Shown here piece after piece: positions 1 to 63,748 of a stretch of 64,000 nucleotides of DNA. The translations under genes and the position numbers were made by a program. The DNA is from Gymnogyps californianus (taxonomy: Eukaryota > Chordata > Aves > Accipitriformes > Cathartidae): the NCBI RefSeq assembly GCF_018139145.2, contig NC_059475.1:12944437-13008436 (forward strand), written 5' to 3'. Positions within the stretch are counted from its first letter, which is position 1. Every line of letters begins with the position of its first letter. Under the pieces are notes generated by a model, which saw only the letters and a program-made list of their open reading frames with translations, ran no database searches and was not told where the DNA came from.

Positions 1-2734
1 CTCATTTTAATTTGGTATGTGTAAAATGATGATTAGTGTATCCATAGAGGCTTACATAAAGAGCTATCAACTATTCACAGCTTGCTCAACTGTGCTGCCT
101 CCAGAAACAAAATAACTAAAACTTTGTGATCAAAGAACTCCGTTATTTTTCTACTTTGTGTACTTGCCCAGTTCTTAGCAGGCAAAATGCTTTGGATGGC
201 CATGATTTCATAAAAAATAAGTGCCATTTCATTTCTCTTGCTTTTTAAGGGAGGGGACTCCTCTATCCTTACTGATATTCCATTCTGTTGGATCTGTAGT
301 GTAGCAGCATTGTGAGACTTACTGTTTTGGTGTCTGTTACTGGCGGTTTATTTACTTGGGATTTCATTTTTACAGAAAAATGTTGGTTTGGTACCTCTTG
401 AAAGGCTTGTGAGATGAGGTATCTTTACCATTTCTGTTCCCTGGGGAACATGGCCTTTTCAGAAGTGCTTATGCAGTTCTTGTGGATGACCTCCGTCTCC
501 CTAAGTTAAGAGAGGCTAAAGCCATCTACTGAATCTCCTTTGCTTATGCTGCTCTAGGTAGTCCTCTATCTTATGGGTTATTAACCAGGCACTGAATAAG
601 TGTAGAGTGTCCCCAAAAATACTCTTTACACTCTTTAGAGTATTGCTACACACTGACATATTTCTTTTTTTTTTTAATGCTTCCATACAGGGCAAATTCT
701 GGGAAATGTAATAGTAAGTTGCATGGAAAGCAATCATCATTAGTGGCTTAGAGTGTTTAAACTCTATGTATTGCTCTTAAAGAGAAACTCTGCAGAAGGG
801 ATATTTAACTGTTGGAAGAATTGGCCAGATGAGCCCAGATACTTATAAGGAATTTTAGCAAGCATTAAATTTGGCTTTTTCTTCATCGGCAAGGAGTTTC
901 AGTGTGAAGACTAGAATCTCTACATAGGTAAGGTTAATGTTTGGTTACTTTTTGGCCAAGCACTTTTTAGGTACAACGAAGCTTAACCAAGAGTGATGTT
1001 TTCTGCAGAATCTGTGCTAAGGTAAGATAATCCAAAAAAGAAGGGAAGTTGAATGGCATCAATTAAAGAGAGTTTTAAAAGGAAGTAATACAATTAAACT
1101 GTTTGAAGAGTTTCTTAATGAGTCCGTCTTGCCATTTCGCAGACAGCTTGTGACAAATTAAATGTTTTTTGTTTTTCCCTCAGCACCGATTGGTAGGCAT
1201 TGTGCCTAGTTTCAAGGCTTTATTTCTCTCATGTCTTGAAGTGCTTACAGTGTTCCTGATAAATATTAGCTGACTTGACTTCTAATCATCACAGAACCAT
1301 GTGTATAGTGGGGGTCTTGAAGTTCCTAAGTTCAGGTGCTTACTTGAAACATGAGAGTTCTTGTGTACATACTGTCCCTTTGTGCTGAATGTTTCTTTGA
1401 ACGAGAAGCAGATGCACTCTGTGTGCATCCCTAGCATACCACTGGAGCTGCCTTGCTACGTAGGCACACACACCACCTGCTATATTTGAGCAATGTTGAT
1501 ACTGGGGAAATCTGAACAATGACACCTGCCCTATTTAAAAAATAAAACTTTTTCTGGGGGACACCAGAAGCTCTTTCAGAATCAAGGTCTTAGTTCTGTT
1601 TGTTGACCCTGGATTCTTTTGCAACACCTAATTCAATTTGTGATTTAATTTACAGTAAAGGATCTATACAAGAGCTACTAAACTGTTTTATATGCATTCC
1701 TTTGAGTGTAAGAAATCAATCCCAGTATTGAAATGCTACAACATCAGGAAATGGAGAACTGGAATTCTTCTACTTACCTCTTTAGCTATGGGTAATATTG
1801 TAGCAGAGCATAGATTGGACTTTTTCATGCAAAGTTCTGTGCAAATCTAGTGTAATTTGTCCAGTGGAGTTCTGCTTTAAGAATTACAGTGTTTTTTTAA
1901 ATTTTAATGTTGAAGTTCAAGAAATCAAACACAACAGATATTTGTGTTTTAAGGAGAGTTGACATCCTAACTTTGTTCTGTAGAAATGCCAAGAGAGCTA
2001 AATCTGTCACAAGTACTAAATCTATGTTTACACAACAGTTTACTTAAATGAAGGGGTCTCGTCAGGCACAGCTTATCCTAGTCTACCTGTGATCAGTCCC
2101 ACAGCAAGATCCTACCGGAACTACTTTGTCCTTACTGCTGCTTCACTGCTTGTGTACATTGCTCTGATTTCTGAGATCATCCATCATTCATTCAGTGTGG
2201 GGTTCATCTCTTCCAATTCTTTCTTTCCTATTAAATTGTGAGGGTACTTCCATCCTTCTGCACTTAATGAATCATAAGAAATAACTGGAGATCTGTTAGC
2301 TCTCATGACTTGATATGTAATTTTGCTGCAAAGCTATAGTGAGAACTGAGTTCAGGTGTGCCTCCTAGAATAATGCAATGAAGCTAGGTTGAAAGTACCC
2401 TATAATCTGGGTGAAGGAATTTTGTATAGGGAAGGCTAAACAGAGAAGTGACAGTCCACATTAATTCTGCAGTGAAGAAAACCTGAAATGCTTCTACGGA
2501 AAAGCAAAGTTTCTTCTGTATACATAACTTTCCAAGTGGATTTCACACATGAATGGGGTTCTTGCTGTGATGTATGTAATTATGTAATGTTATGAAACCA
2601 TTTGATACGGATTTTGCAATGCAGAAGCCAAAAGGGGAAAACCCCCCTCACCAAATATAGTGAGGTAAATCCTTGAAAGATGTGTAGCTTCTTTTGATGT
2701 TGCTGTGGAAGGTAGGTGGTTTTTCTGTTCCCCG

Positions 2735-2784
<50 letters not shown>

Positions 2785-3406
2785 CTTTTTTGATGGTAAA
2801 TGAGATAGAGATTGGAACAGGAAAACAGAATTGAAACTACTTCAATTCATTTTTCCCTTTGGAAACAAACTTCTAAACTTGTTCAATGAATTTCCTTAGT
2901 TCTCAAGTTGCTTACAAAAAAGAGAAGATAACTTTATTGCAGCTTCTGCAGTATCAGTACACCTTTTAGAATAAAATTCGCCAAATCTCTTAGCGGGGTG
3001 GACTGATAATCTGAGCAACAGGCAGTCAGCTGCTTATGTATGCACGTCTATAAAATAGTATTGCAAATATCCTGTAGTTAAAATCTAGCTGTATGCGTAT
3101 GAAAAAATTCACACATCTGTACCTAATATATGCTACAATCTCTTTTCTGCCTAGTAAACAACTTTAAAATGAGTCTTCTTTCTTAGTTACCTCCTTGAAA
3201 GACCTGGAAATGTAGGCCTTCTGCTGCTTTCTTCAAAGTCAACCAACCAGTTCAGTTATGGTTGGAGCCAGTCTGTTTTACAAAACAACCGAACAAATGC
3301 AAATGTATTTGAATCTTTTAATAAGCACAAAACCCAAAGATGAATAAAACATGACCCTTGTGCTTAGTGATATTGTAATGGTATCCTGTTCTAAATTAAA
3401 TCCCAG
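1..3406 (+). other. DENND5A intron (5' part outside window)
   Basis: No exon is recognisable. There is no + strand frame resembling the preceding DENND5A coding segment. The only notable feature is the long C homopolymer at 2735-2781. An antisense frame at 516-740 shows no family resemblance. Confidence 0.7.
2735..2781 (+). repeat. Poly-C tract, 47 bases
   Basis: An uninterrupted run of 47 C residues follows ttctgttccccg. It sits deep in a DENND5A intron, 626 bp upstream of the 3407 exon. On the minus strand it is poly-G and could form a G-quadruplex. The exact length is unreliable in any sequencing technology. Confidence 0.9.
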
Positions 3407-32425
<29,019 letters not shown>

Positions 32426-33650
32426 CCTCTTGTCCCACAGGAAAAACTATCTTTTTTTTTTTTTTAAAAAAGCAACAAGGAGTGAATCTCATTAGTATGC
32501 AAAAGTTCTGTCTGCCAGTACATTGTATCGTGAACTTGTTCATGGCCCTAAAATGCAACTTTGACTTTTCTTGAAGGAAACTCCAAAAATAGTACAGGCA
32601 AATGGATAGAAGCTGTAAACTCAATGTAAAAAAGAGGATTTTGGTATAAATCTATTTTAGAGTTTATTTGCTGATTTGCTTTTTACACACTTTCATGTGA
32701 AAGAGATAGACATGAGTATTGTGCAGCTTATTTTAAAGCTGCAGTATTTCCTTGCCATAGAAAATGTGCAGTGAGCCTTTCAGCATTCTGTGAACTTGCC
32801 TTCAGATATGCTGTATGTCATAGACCCCAATGTATACACTCCATTTCTGCTGAGAAGGTCATTCCTATAGTTTTTAAACTAATATTTTATATATTAACAT
32901 TATTACCAATGTTTGATTTTTAACGTATTGGGTCATGTTCTGCTGCAAGGGAACTACAAATCTGATGTGTGCTTTTTTTTAATAGCTCCAAAGCACTGAT
33001 GTGTCAACAAATCATTTTTTCCTTTATTTTTGTTGTCAGTATTATTTTTAGTGAAATCGGGAGACTGAACCATGAAATGTGCAGAGATCAAAGTAATATT
33101 TTTCATATTGGTACGTAATTGCACAGAAGAAATTAAGCGTGTTTTTTAACTGATGTTTTTTATTTATTTAACCTATCATTGTGTTTTGTAAGTTTGTCTT
33201 TAAAAAAAAAAATCTTCTATGATACAACTGGCTATATTATGTTGCAATTCAGAATTTACAGTGCAGCCCACTTAAATGAAAAACCTGGAATAATTGTTCA
33301 TAACACAAAAATGTTTCCACTTGAACTAGCCTTTTGAAGTTTGGTATATGGTTGCTGCTGGTAATTCTCTTAACTGCTAATAAAGAGGGACATGAGTTTC
33401 CCAAATGCCAGATGACTAAATAAAGAGGTTTATGCCCCCACAAAATAATAATGGTATACCTACTACTAACAAATATAATGATTTCATAATTTTTCTGAAA
33501 AGACAGTAAGGTTTTTTCTTTTCCTTTTGAATGAATATGTCTTGGGTCCTGTTGTCACAGTTTGCTTCATTTGGGATGCTTTTGTTTTTAGCAGAGAAAG
33601 CTTTAGTCCGCTTCTACAATAAAACACAAACATTTTGAAAGCTTAATTTA
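32426..33650 (+). other. DENND5A: DENND5A 3' UTR (end estimated)
   Basis: AT-rich sequence follows the stop codon with no coding signal. Three AATAAA hexamers at 33379-33384, 33419-33424 and 33618-33623 would give 3' UTRs of about 1.0-1.2 kb, close to what I recall for mammalian DENND5A. More distal AATAAA sites at about 35751 and 36371 could give longer forms. The true end cannot be decided from sequence alone. Confidence 0.6.
33379..33623 (+). promoter_or_regulatory. Cluster of three candidate poly(A) signals for DENND5A
   Basis: AATAAA occurs at 33379-33384, 33419-33424 and 33618-33623, about 1 kb after the stop codon. The last is followed within 60 nt by T/G-containing sequence. Which one is used is unknown. 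Confidence 0.5.
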
Positions 33651-36600
33651 TTGGAGATCTGGAACTTGGCAAATGCCTAAAGGCATCTCTGTTCATTTGA
33701 ATCCTCTGATAAAAATCTCTGTGAAATGAATATGTGACTTAAGAACAGGCTGATTTATCAGCATCACAAATTACTGTACAGAAATTCAGGGCTATGTATT
33801 TAAGAGGTCTCCACTGTATAAACTTATCTCAATATTGTCTCTCTTTTGAGAAGCAGAGTCCAAGTTTTTCGGTTCATACAATATTGTAGCACCTTTTCTT
33901 TACGTACGGCTTATTCACATCTTGTGATAGTTTTATTGCCATAATTTATAAGTATAGCACATGTATTAAATTTTTGACTATTTTTACTTTTGTCCTATTT
34001 ATTTCATTATTAAACTGAGAAGTTCCTTTGTCACTACTTATCAGAGCAAGATTCTTTTTTGATTTCACAGAAGCATTAGGAAGATGAAAGGGCAATCTTG
34101 AAGTCACTCCTTGTGCTTGGGTGGGTGTGAATTCTTTCACAGTCTGGAGCTTACAGGAGCATTTCGCAGAAGTATTTTGTGTGTGCAGGTTTGGTTTTTT
34201 TTTTTTCCCCAGCTTTGAAAGGGCAAGAATAACACAGATGTACTTTATTCTAAGAATTTCATGTATTCAACTTAATATGTTGGGATAATCTTTATACGCT
34301 TGCCCCAGATTGCTTATTCATGTATTAATAATAACAAAAAAATAATTTTACAGTGCTTTCAGCTGTTTTTAAGATGACTTTACTAGGCCTGTGTATTTCA
34401 CAGGGAATATGTCTACGTAAGAAAGAAAGGTTGGATTAATTATTTTGACCTTAACAGATTAGTTGATCCTGTTAAAACCATATCTCTCATAGTATTAAGT
34501 ATAGATTAATTTTATCTTGCATGAGGTAATTAACCCTGAATTAAGGTTCTTTTTTTTTCTTTTCTTTTTCTTTACACAAGTTCACCTAGTGTGGCATGAT
34601 ACCATTGGTTTAATGGCTTGCTTTGGTGTGGATCTTTCTGGCCTCGTTATGACAGTTAGCGATACCTGGAATGGACACAGGCTGGGGTTTGCTGGTTCCC
34701 AAGTGGTGGGTTCTTTGGCTAGCACATGAGGATGAAGCTGTCCATCAGTGACAGCACCCTATGTGCTAGCTGTCCAGATGCAAAAGGAAGATGCAGAGGT
34801 CATCTTCCCAGCTCCTCAGTTACTTTATTTTCACAGGAAAGACCACTTCGTGACAGACCCTTCCTGCTTCTCTCACAGGGGGTCTATGCTTAATCCCATT
34901 AGGATTCAAAGCACTTTTTGCTATGGACTTCCAAGTCTGGAAGGATTTGCTCCACTGAAGGACCAGTAGAAGGTTCTGAAATGCAGCAGAAAAAATGTTG
35001 GTTTTGTTGGATTCAGAGGCCACCAAGGAAGACTGAGATATTAAATATAGCTATGTGGTAGTCTGTGCTAGGGCTTAGGGAAGAGATTTGGCTGGCATAT
35101 CTAAGAACAGTTCAGTCTGTAGTAGCAGCCGTGATCCCTGCCACTCTTAAGTGTTCACCACAAACCAACCTACTTCTTTCATTGATGTAGCTAGCATCAG
35201 TCCCGCAGAATAATGTTAGGATCCAGCATTTGCTCCTTCCATGCCATTCTGCTGAATTGGATGACTCTGTGTAAGAACAAATGGTGTGGTCAGCATCTTT
35301 TACTCTTTAACTAGAGCTTTGTAAAATGCAGCTCCCTTTTTAAAACTTGAATTGCATTTTTTGTTCAGAAATGAGCTATAGAATAATGCAATTGTAACTT
35401 CTTTTTTTCTGTTACTTTTCTGAAATAAGGGAGCAGGTTTGGTAGGTGCAGGTTAATGTGGCTATGCTGTTTTGTTGTTTGGGGTTTTTTTTGTAACTGT
35501 TAATGGGAAATGTTTTTTTTTAGTGTTTTTTTAACAGCACATGCATTCTGTAGAGAGAAACATAATGATAGAAAGTAAGTAGTTCATAATGCAGTAAATA
35601 TATAGTGCTAAATTGGCCAAACATGTTTACAGGCTGGTACCTGATTTGAGGAAAAAAACCAGGCTGTCACCTATCAATTATTTATGCTTCTTTGATTAAT
35701 GCTGTCAGAGTTGATACAATGATACTTTATATAAAAAGAAAATGCAAATTAATAAAGACTTGGTTTAAATGTAATGAAATACTATGATGATAAGTTTATA
35801 CAAAAAAAAGCCTTTACCTACCATAAACTTAACCATCTAACATTCTGTAGCTGAAAACGTATTAATGAACTGAAGACTATTCCACAACTTTTTCCATTAC
35901 AAAGAGTATTTTTCAAATTGTTCAAATGGGACCTACTAGCTGGATGCTCCATATTTTTGATGTGTTTTGAATTCATGAATATGTTAAGATTTCTGCAGTG
36001 AAACTATTCAGAGTTAACTTTTTCTGTATATTGTCAAATGATTTTTGTCCATAGTGCGAGATACTATAGGATACTTGAAAATACTTGAAGATATTGTACA
36101 CGTACTTCATGTCTTTGTAGTTCTTTATTTTATACCTAGAGATTGGCTGATAAACTAAGATAAAGCATCAATACCTTATAAACTATATATTTTACTACGT
36201 GGGGAAATCACTGGCTTGTTTTTTTTAAGGGTGGGCATTGAAGTTTACATTATAATGACAAAACCAGGTACTGTTTTCCTTTTTTCCTGTGACATTTCAA
36301 TCCATTGGACATTAAATGTGAATTGGATATACAAACCAGTTTTACAGGTGTAGCTCATTTGCTGAATTGCAATAAAATTTGTCTTCTAACATGAAAAATA
36401 GCATTAATGTGCTATTTTCAAAAGCCTCTTACTATAATTTGGCTAATCATCTTTTCTTCTTTGCCTGACCACAGGTACGTATGACATTTTAGTGTCTGAT
36501 TTCAGGAGACATTTTTGTACAGTTATGTATCTGATCTGTTCAACTAAATGCCTGCCTCCCTCCCAGCACCAGTGTAGCCTTCTCGCAAGCAATTGTTGTC

Positions 36601-39600
36601 GGTCAGACTGCCATCAGTGGAAGAGATGCATACTCAGTAATCAGGGAATGGGGAGAACAGGAAGGCAAAGGGACTAATGCAGATCTTGGAAAGTGCCTGT
36701 GAGTACACACACACATATATGCTGCCATTTATACTAGCTTTTTTTCTACCTTAGAACAGCTTTTGATCCTAATAACCAAATTTGGTGGAGGTCTCCAAAT
36801 TTTATGTTCTGAAAAATACAATTAGTCACCTCTATGTACCACGTACTCAACCTTTCTCTTGATGTGAGAGGATCCATACAGAGGAGCAGGAATTGTTGGA
36901 AATGTAACTGTCTGATGCTTCAAATATAAGGTTAAGTGAGAAAATAGCACTGTCCTCCATCTCTGAGATTCTGACAACATCTGTGGCACACATGCATGCC
37001 TAAGCATTATTGCCTATATTGCCTGTTTCCTACTTTTTTTACTCCATCTTTGCCCAGGGTAAGATCTAACTTGACAGATAGTCCCAGAGGAGGAGTTACT
37101 GGGTGGAGGGATTGTGCTTGCGCAGAGGCAAAAGTATGGTTCCTTCCCTCTCCATTCATTCACTTTTTGAATGATTTGAAGTACATACTGATGTAGTGGA
37201 GCCCTGTATAATCTTGGTTCATTAGATACTGCTCTGCTTATCTCACCTTGATACTAGTTCTGCCTGCCTTACTGTATATTAAATCTAGTTTCTAGATTTG
37301 AGTGGAGTAGTAAACAAATGTAAGTGCAACTCATTTGTGGTTATGCTTTTGTAACTTTTCTGCTGCCTATGTCCTGAAGTTTTATGTGTCAATTGTGTGC
37401 GAAGCAGGGAGACCAAGTCAGTTTTACTCACTTTCATCTCCTGCTTCATCCAAAATTCACTCTCCAGGACATCCCTGCTTGAGCAGAGGGGTTGGACAAG
37501 ATGACCTCCAAAGGTCCCTTCCAACCTCAGTCACTGATTCTGCAGTTCCTCCCCGTGTACAATGACAGGAACAGGTAAGAAGGCTGAATGCCACTTCCCC
37601 CATGTTGTACGATTTCTGCCATTCCTTAGTAGCCCAGTGTCTGCCAAAAAGAGCTCATCCTTCAGGTGCGCTATTTTTCCTGCCCTCTCTCGTCAGCTAT
37701 AGCCAGAGAGACTTGCTTATTCTTCTGAGCTGCACGTTAGCAATGGCTAATTTCTGCTTTGACAAATTTCTGTTTTGAAGCTGACAAATACAGAAGGTAA
37801 TTTTCTCAGCCTGGGAACAGAGGTTCAAGTTAGGGCTGTTCTGAAGTTGGTGGGGTTCACCCTGTGTCAAATTGTATAAGATCATCATTGGATGTTTTAT
37901 ACCATCAGGGAAAACGGAGAAGGGAAGGAGTTTGATCGTTATTTGGAGGTACCTCTGCTTCCTTCACCTCTCTTTGTTTTTCCCCTCCCCACACCCCCTG
38001 GTCTGTGGCAGAGGCTTTTAAGTGTTAAGATATCTCTTGGGGGAACCACATCAGTCTTCCTGAGCTGGTGGTGATTATGCACTATTAACAACTGATGGTG
38101 TCATCCTGTGGGCTCACTGGGGGAGATGCTAAGAGGGTGAACTCAGTCTGCCCCATGCTCTGATGAGGTGGTGCTGGTGGTCTGAGCCTTGGACAGGTTT
38201 GCGGGGGTGCAGTTGTGAACTCGGTACCTGCTGCCAGGCGTGCCGCGCTTGTGTGAGATGCCAAGCCTGCCTCATGGAAACAGACCATCCCAGTTCCCTA
38301 GGCTTCGTAGACCTGCTGCTTCTAGTTCCTCTGCAGGGCACTACGGGGATGGACGTGGGGAAGGCCTGGATGGAGCTGTGAGGTAAGCGCAGCTTCAGAA
38401 ACACATTCACTTCATCACAGGTGGCCTTGAAGCTTTCAGACTTCCTAAGGGGAAGGAACAGAAAGAACAGGGGCCTTGGTGAGCAAAGGGTGTTGTGCAA
38501 CTGCTGGGTTCACAGCAGTTTTCCAAATGTCAGGTCTGAGGTGGTTTTATAGAAGGTGGTACTTATTAACGTGTTGGAGAGGAGAATTTGAGTGCTAGGC
38601 AATGATTGTCTGTTGACTAACTGGTCCAAACACATGGGTCTAGAAATGTACTTGTGTTATGATTTGTTGTAGTGATGACCTGGAAAGTTCTCACAAGGAA
38701 ATACAAATGTCAGAGCTGTACCAAGCAGGTCTTTGTCTAAAAGTTATTTCATATAGCAAAAAGTCTCCTTTTTTCCCTATTAATTCAAAGATGTATATTC
38801 ATTAATAGAACATACTGTATTCAGTCCTGCAATGAAGAGGAACTGTTCTTCTTCATTTCAGTGACAGTGGCATTTTAAGATGCAGATCCTACAACGTTTA
38901 AAATACCACTGGTGGATCTGATGTTTATTTCAGGGAAGTTTTTCTGCCAGCGGCATAAAAAGACTTAGACAAGGAGTACAGATTACGTGAGAGGGTCTTT
39001 TAGACTCCTTGTGACCAGAGGAACCCCAGATTTCCTCTCTGTTTGAGATAAGCCATGTGCAAGTCCTGCTCCCAAGGAAAGCCACTGTTAAATTGCAAAA
39101 CTGAATGCTGATTACTGAAGATGTGTTATTTTACATAGAACTCAACAACCTGTTTGGTAGCTTGGAAAACCCTTGGATACTGAGATGGAAAGTGTAAGTG
39201 CAAAAGTTTGAGCGATTCATTTCAAAGGAAAACAATTGTTCAAAAGCCAGTATACATACGGAGATGAGTAAGACTTGAAACTACAGCTCTGAGACATTAT
39301 GTGTGTGAAAAGCTTTGGAATAATTAAATATTTGAAAGTATTTCCTCACTTGTCTGTCTGCCCCTTTCCCTTTTTTGTTCTGGCATCTTTCCCCTCCCAG
39401 TTGTTTTCAGCTTCTGTCACAAGCACTCATTATGCTCGCTGAGTCGTGTTAAATTTTGGGTCAATATGATGCACTGTTGCTCAGCCCAGCAGACCCGACA
39501 GACACTACTTCTCACTACATTAAAGTACAAACGAAATGGCAATCTAGGTGTCTTCAAATAATGTTTGCTTATCATTAAATAATGAAATTTAACAAGGATT

Positions 39601-42000
39601 ATAAAGCATAAAGCAGTTTTTATCCCAAATTTTCAGGCAAAAGTATTCAACTCAGGAGATCAGGTGCAGAATTTCTGGAGCAGTTTTTACATCCAGCTGC
39701 TCTGTGGCAGCTTAGTCTCGATCTCTCAATGTGAGGCAACTTCGAGTGATACTTGAAGTGGAGGGCAGGGGGGAATTGGGGATCTTATCTGTGTGGAAGA
39801 GTTCCTTTGGAGCAGCAGACAGTGTCTGTAGCAGTGTTGTGCTCCTGGTGGTCCAAAGAGATCTGACAGTGTTAGCGGGAAGAAGTTCTAGGTTTTGCAA
39901 GATTATAAGGTAGCACACACGTTGGTACAATTGGAAAAAGCAGACAAGTTTTCTGATGTATAGCCTTTCTCCAAACATAAAACAGCCAAACCTCTCCCTC
40001 CCCAAAGCATCCGTGAAATGTAACTGAATGGGACTCTGGTCCACGCAACACTGAGAAAATTTAGTTCAAGACTAAAATGCTGTATAGTATCTAGATGAGC
40101 AAAAACTTTGCTATTGGTTTTAGGATCAGTATGCATAATGTATGAAAATATCCTGTTTGCATGCACTTCTTGCAGATATTTACCAGTAGCTATTTTCCTC
40201 CCTAAAACTTTGTGATTTGATTTTTATTTTTAATTGCTAAAAAAACCCCAAACAGTGCTATTTGGAGTCTCTTCCTGTTGAACTGCCCCTGGTATGTTTG
40301 TTTTTCTTTCATCATACTTAACTTATTGCTGAAGTTGAGTGTTAAGAATTTTTCTAGCTTCTCTCTCCCAGTAAAGATCTTAGTACCCAGTGTGGTCATC
40401 TGTCACTGTGACTCTATGGTTGAACAGAAATAGTTAAGAAGGCTACAGAAAGACATCTGAGTTGAGGTCTGAGCTTCTGTCTGTTTTGTGTCTTTAAAGA
40501 GATATTTTAATGGCAATTCTTCATCATAAACAAGTGAGTATTATATGTGAAATAATAGCTAGGATCCTTCAAAAAGCACTTTGAGATTTTTGTATAAGAA
40601 ATGGTTTCATTAACTAAGATAAATTTAATATTGTTCCTGTTTGTTTTCCAAGCTGTGTTTGAGATCTTTTGATCTAACTCAGGCATTCCCAAATATTTAT
40701 GTTTCACTTTATATTTTAGTTTACAGAAGTAAATAAGATGCTTTGCTTTTACTGTGTCTCAGAAAGCTTTAGTTGTTTGGGTATGTAGCTCTTCAGTGTC
40801 TCTTACTGTTTTTTCTGCTACACTCTTCATATGTAGATTTTATGTCTTTTGTCAAATCTTGTGATGAATTTTAATTAAATTAATATTGGTCAAGTTCATT
40901 GAGGAACCTTGACTGGAAAGTGTCTGAAATATGTAACAGCTTTTCTGTGAGGTAGCTTGTAGTCACGTGCATTTGGGAGAATTGTTTGTAGAGACACCTT
41001 GACTGATATCCCCAGATGAGAGGTGTGTGGATGTGCAAATTCCCATCATAAGTATGATTGTTTATTCATGAGATCATGGAAACTGTCGAGAAAGTCTTCA
41101 TTCATTTATTACTTTCTGTTGGTAAGGGCAGGCTTGGGGTATGGTGCTGGGCTGGAGAATCCTTGGAGTGTTTAATGAGCAGCTTTATGCATTTATAGAT
41201 GAGTTTGACTAAGACTGAAACCGTCCAGGAGGTACAATAGGTTGTTTCTCATTGGATTTTAAAAGAGAATAACTTTGATCATTTCAAAAGCAATGAAGCC
41301 TGATGCTCCAGTGAGAAGGGAAAGTGGTAATTTATAGCTACCATTAAGGAAACAAAGACAAAGACTGAGGGAGAGTTTCACTCTGAAGATTCACTAATGT
41401 GTATAAACCACCCTTACAACTAGAGATAGCTTGGTATTTCTCACGGAACAAAACAAAAGAGAAAAGGCAGCGAAATGGGGATGGGAGGGAGGGGTGGAAA
41501 AGAATACTGCCTGCTTTCGCTTGCACCCTGAAAGGTCAAACAACGTTTAGGAAATTATGATTTCAGTGAATAATGGATAGGCCACTTTACCTGCTGAAGG
41601 AAGGACCCCTGTGAGAAATCCCTGGCTGGGAAAGGAGGTGGGATGGGCATGGGGGGGTGGTGGTGTGATGTGTGGCTTCTGGGACAGCCTTCAGACGGGG
41701 ACTTCACGTGCTGCAGTGGGGTGTAATTACTTGGTAAAAATTGTAAGACTGTCTTTTTGAAGAAACGCAAGCAAGGCTGGAATGAATCGTGTATATATGG
41801 GTTGTGACAGGATGCAGGCATACGGGATCTTTGCATGGGCTTGTCTCTACTAGAAAGAGACCGTTTTATGGGCCGCTCCAGAGAGGGGAGCACCGGTTCA
41901 AATATACTTGCCGCTGGCACCCACAGTCTGCGTGTGAGGTATTTTGTGTACCTTCAGGAAGCATCGGCTCTCCGGGACATCTGTGTTTAGGGTGTTGTGC
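33651..42000. other. DENND5A-SCUBE2 intergenic interval
   Basis: This 8.3-kb interval has no gene that I can support. Open stretches on both strands in the GC-richer part (38129-38500, 39712-40166, 41555-41920) have no family resemblance and no convincing splice structure. It contains a CR1 3' tail (37478-37543) and late AATAAA sites (about 35751 and 36371) that could serve extended DENND5A transcripts. Distal SCUBE2 regulatory elements may lie here but cannot be identified by eye. Confidence 0.6.
37478..37543 (+). mobile_element. CR1 LINE 3' tail fragment
   Basis: The order gcttgagcagaggggttgg, caagatgacctccaaaggtc, ccttccaacctcag and tgattctg matches the well-known CR1 3' end in sense orientation. 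Only about 65 bp remain. It has no coding capacity. Confidence 0.85.
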
Positions 42001-42259
42001 AGGTGTTTGAACGCCGGTGCCGGGGGTGGGTGCACTGGTGCGGTTGATGGAGGGTTTTAATGTGGGATGGGGCGGTTCGCGTGCAGGGGGGTGCGCTCAT
42101 CGCGTCTGGGTGCTGCCGGGCGGCCCGCGGGGGCAGCGGGGCCCGCAGGGAGGCCCGGGCAGGGGAGGCCCGCCCAGCCCTCGCCGCCGCGCCCCGCCGC
42201 CCCGCGCCCGCTGTCAGTGCGAGGCGGGCCAGCCGCCCGCAGACTCCTCCCGCCCGGCG

Positions 42260-42300
42260 GCGGCAGCAGCAGCAGCAGCGCAGCAGCCGCCGCCGCAGCG
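42260..42300 (+). repeat. CAG/CCG trinucleotide-rich stretch before the SCUBE2 start codon
   Basis: Five to six CAG units followed by further CAG and CCG triplets lie immediately 5' of the ATG. If transcribed they form a GC-rich structured 5' UTR. Exon 1 continues with CTG/CTC codons for a Leu run. Confidence 0.7.
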
Positions 42301-42306
42301 CCATCG

Positions 42307-63748
<21,442 letters not shown>

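Noticed and set aside
1..3406. Possible upstream DENND5A exon
   Set aside because: No + strand stretch resembles the residues that precede ANLCFVDVD in the family, so the previous exon must lie left of the window.
38129..38500. Overlapping open stretches on both strands in a GC-richer intergenic patch
   Set aside because: No recognised domain, no convincing splice sites, and a composition expected of a modestly GC-rich region. A noncoding transcript cannot be excluded.
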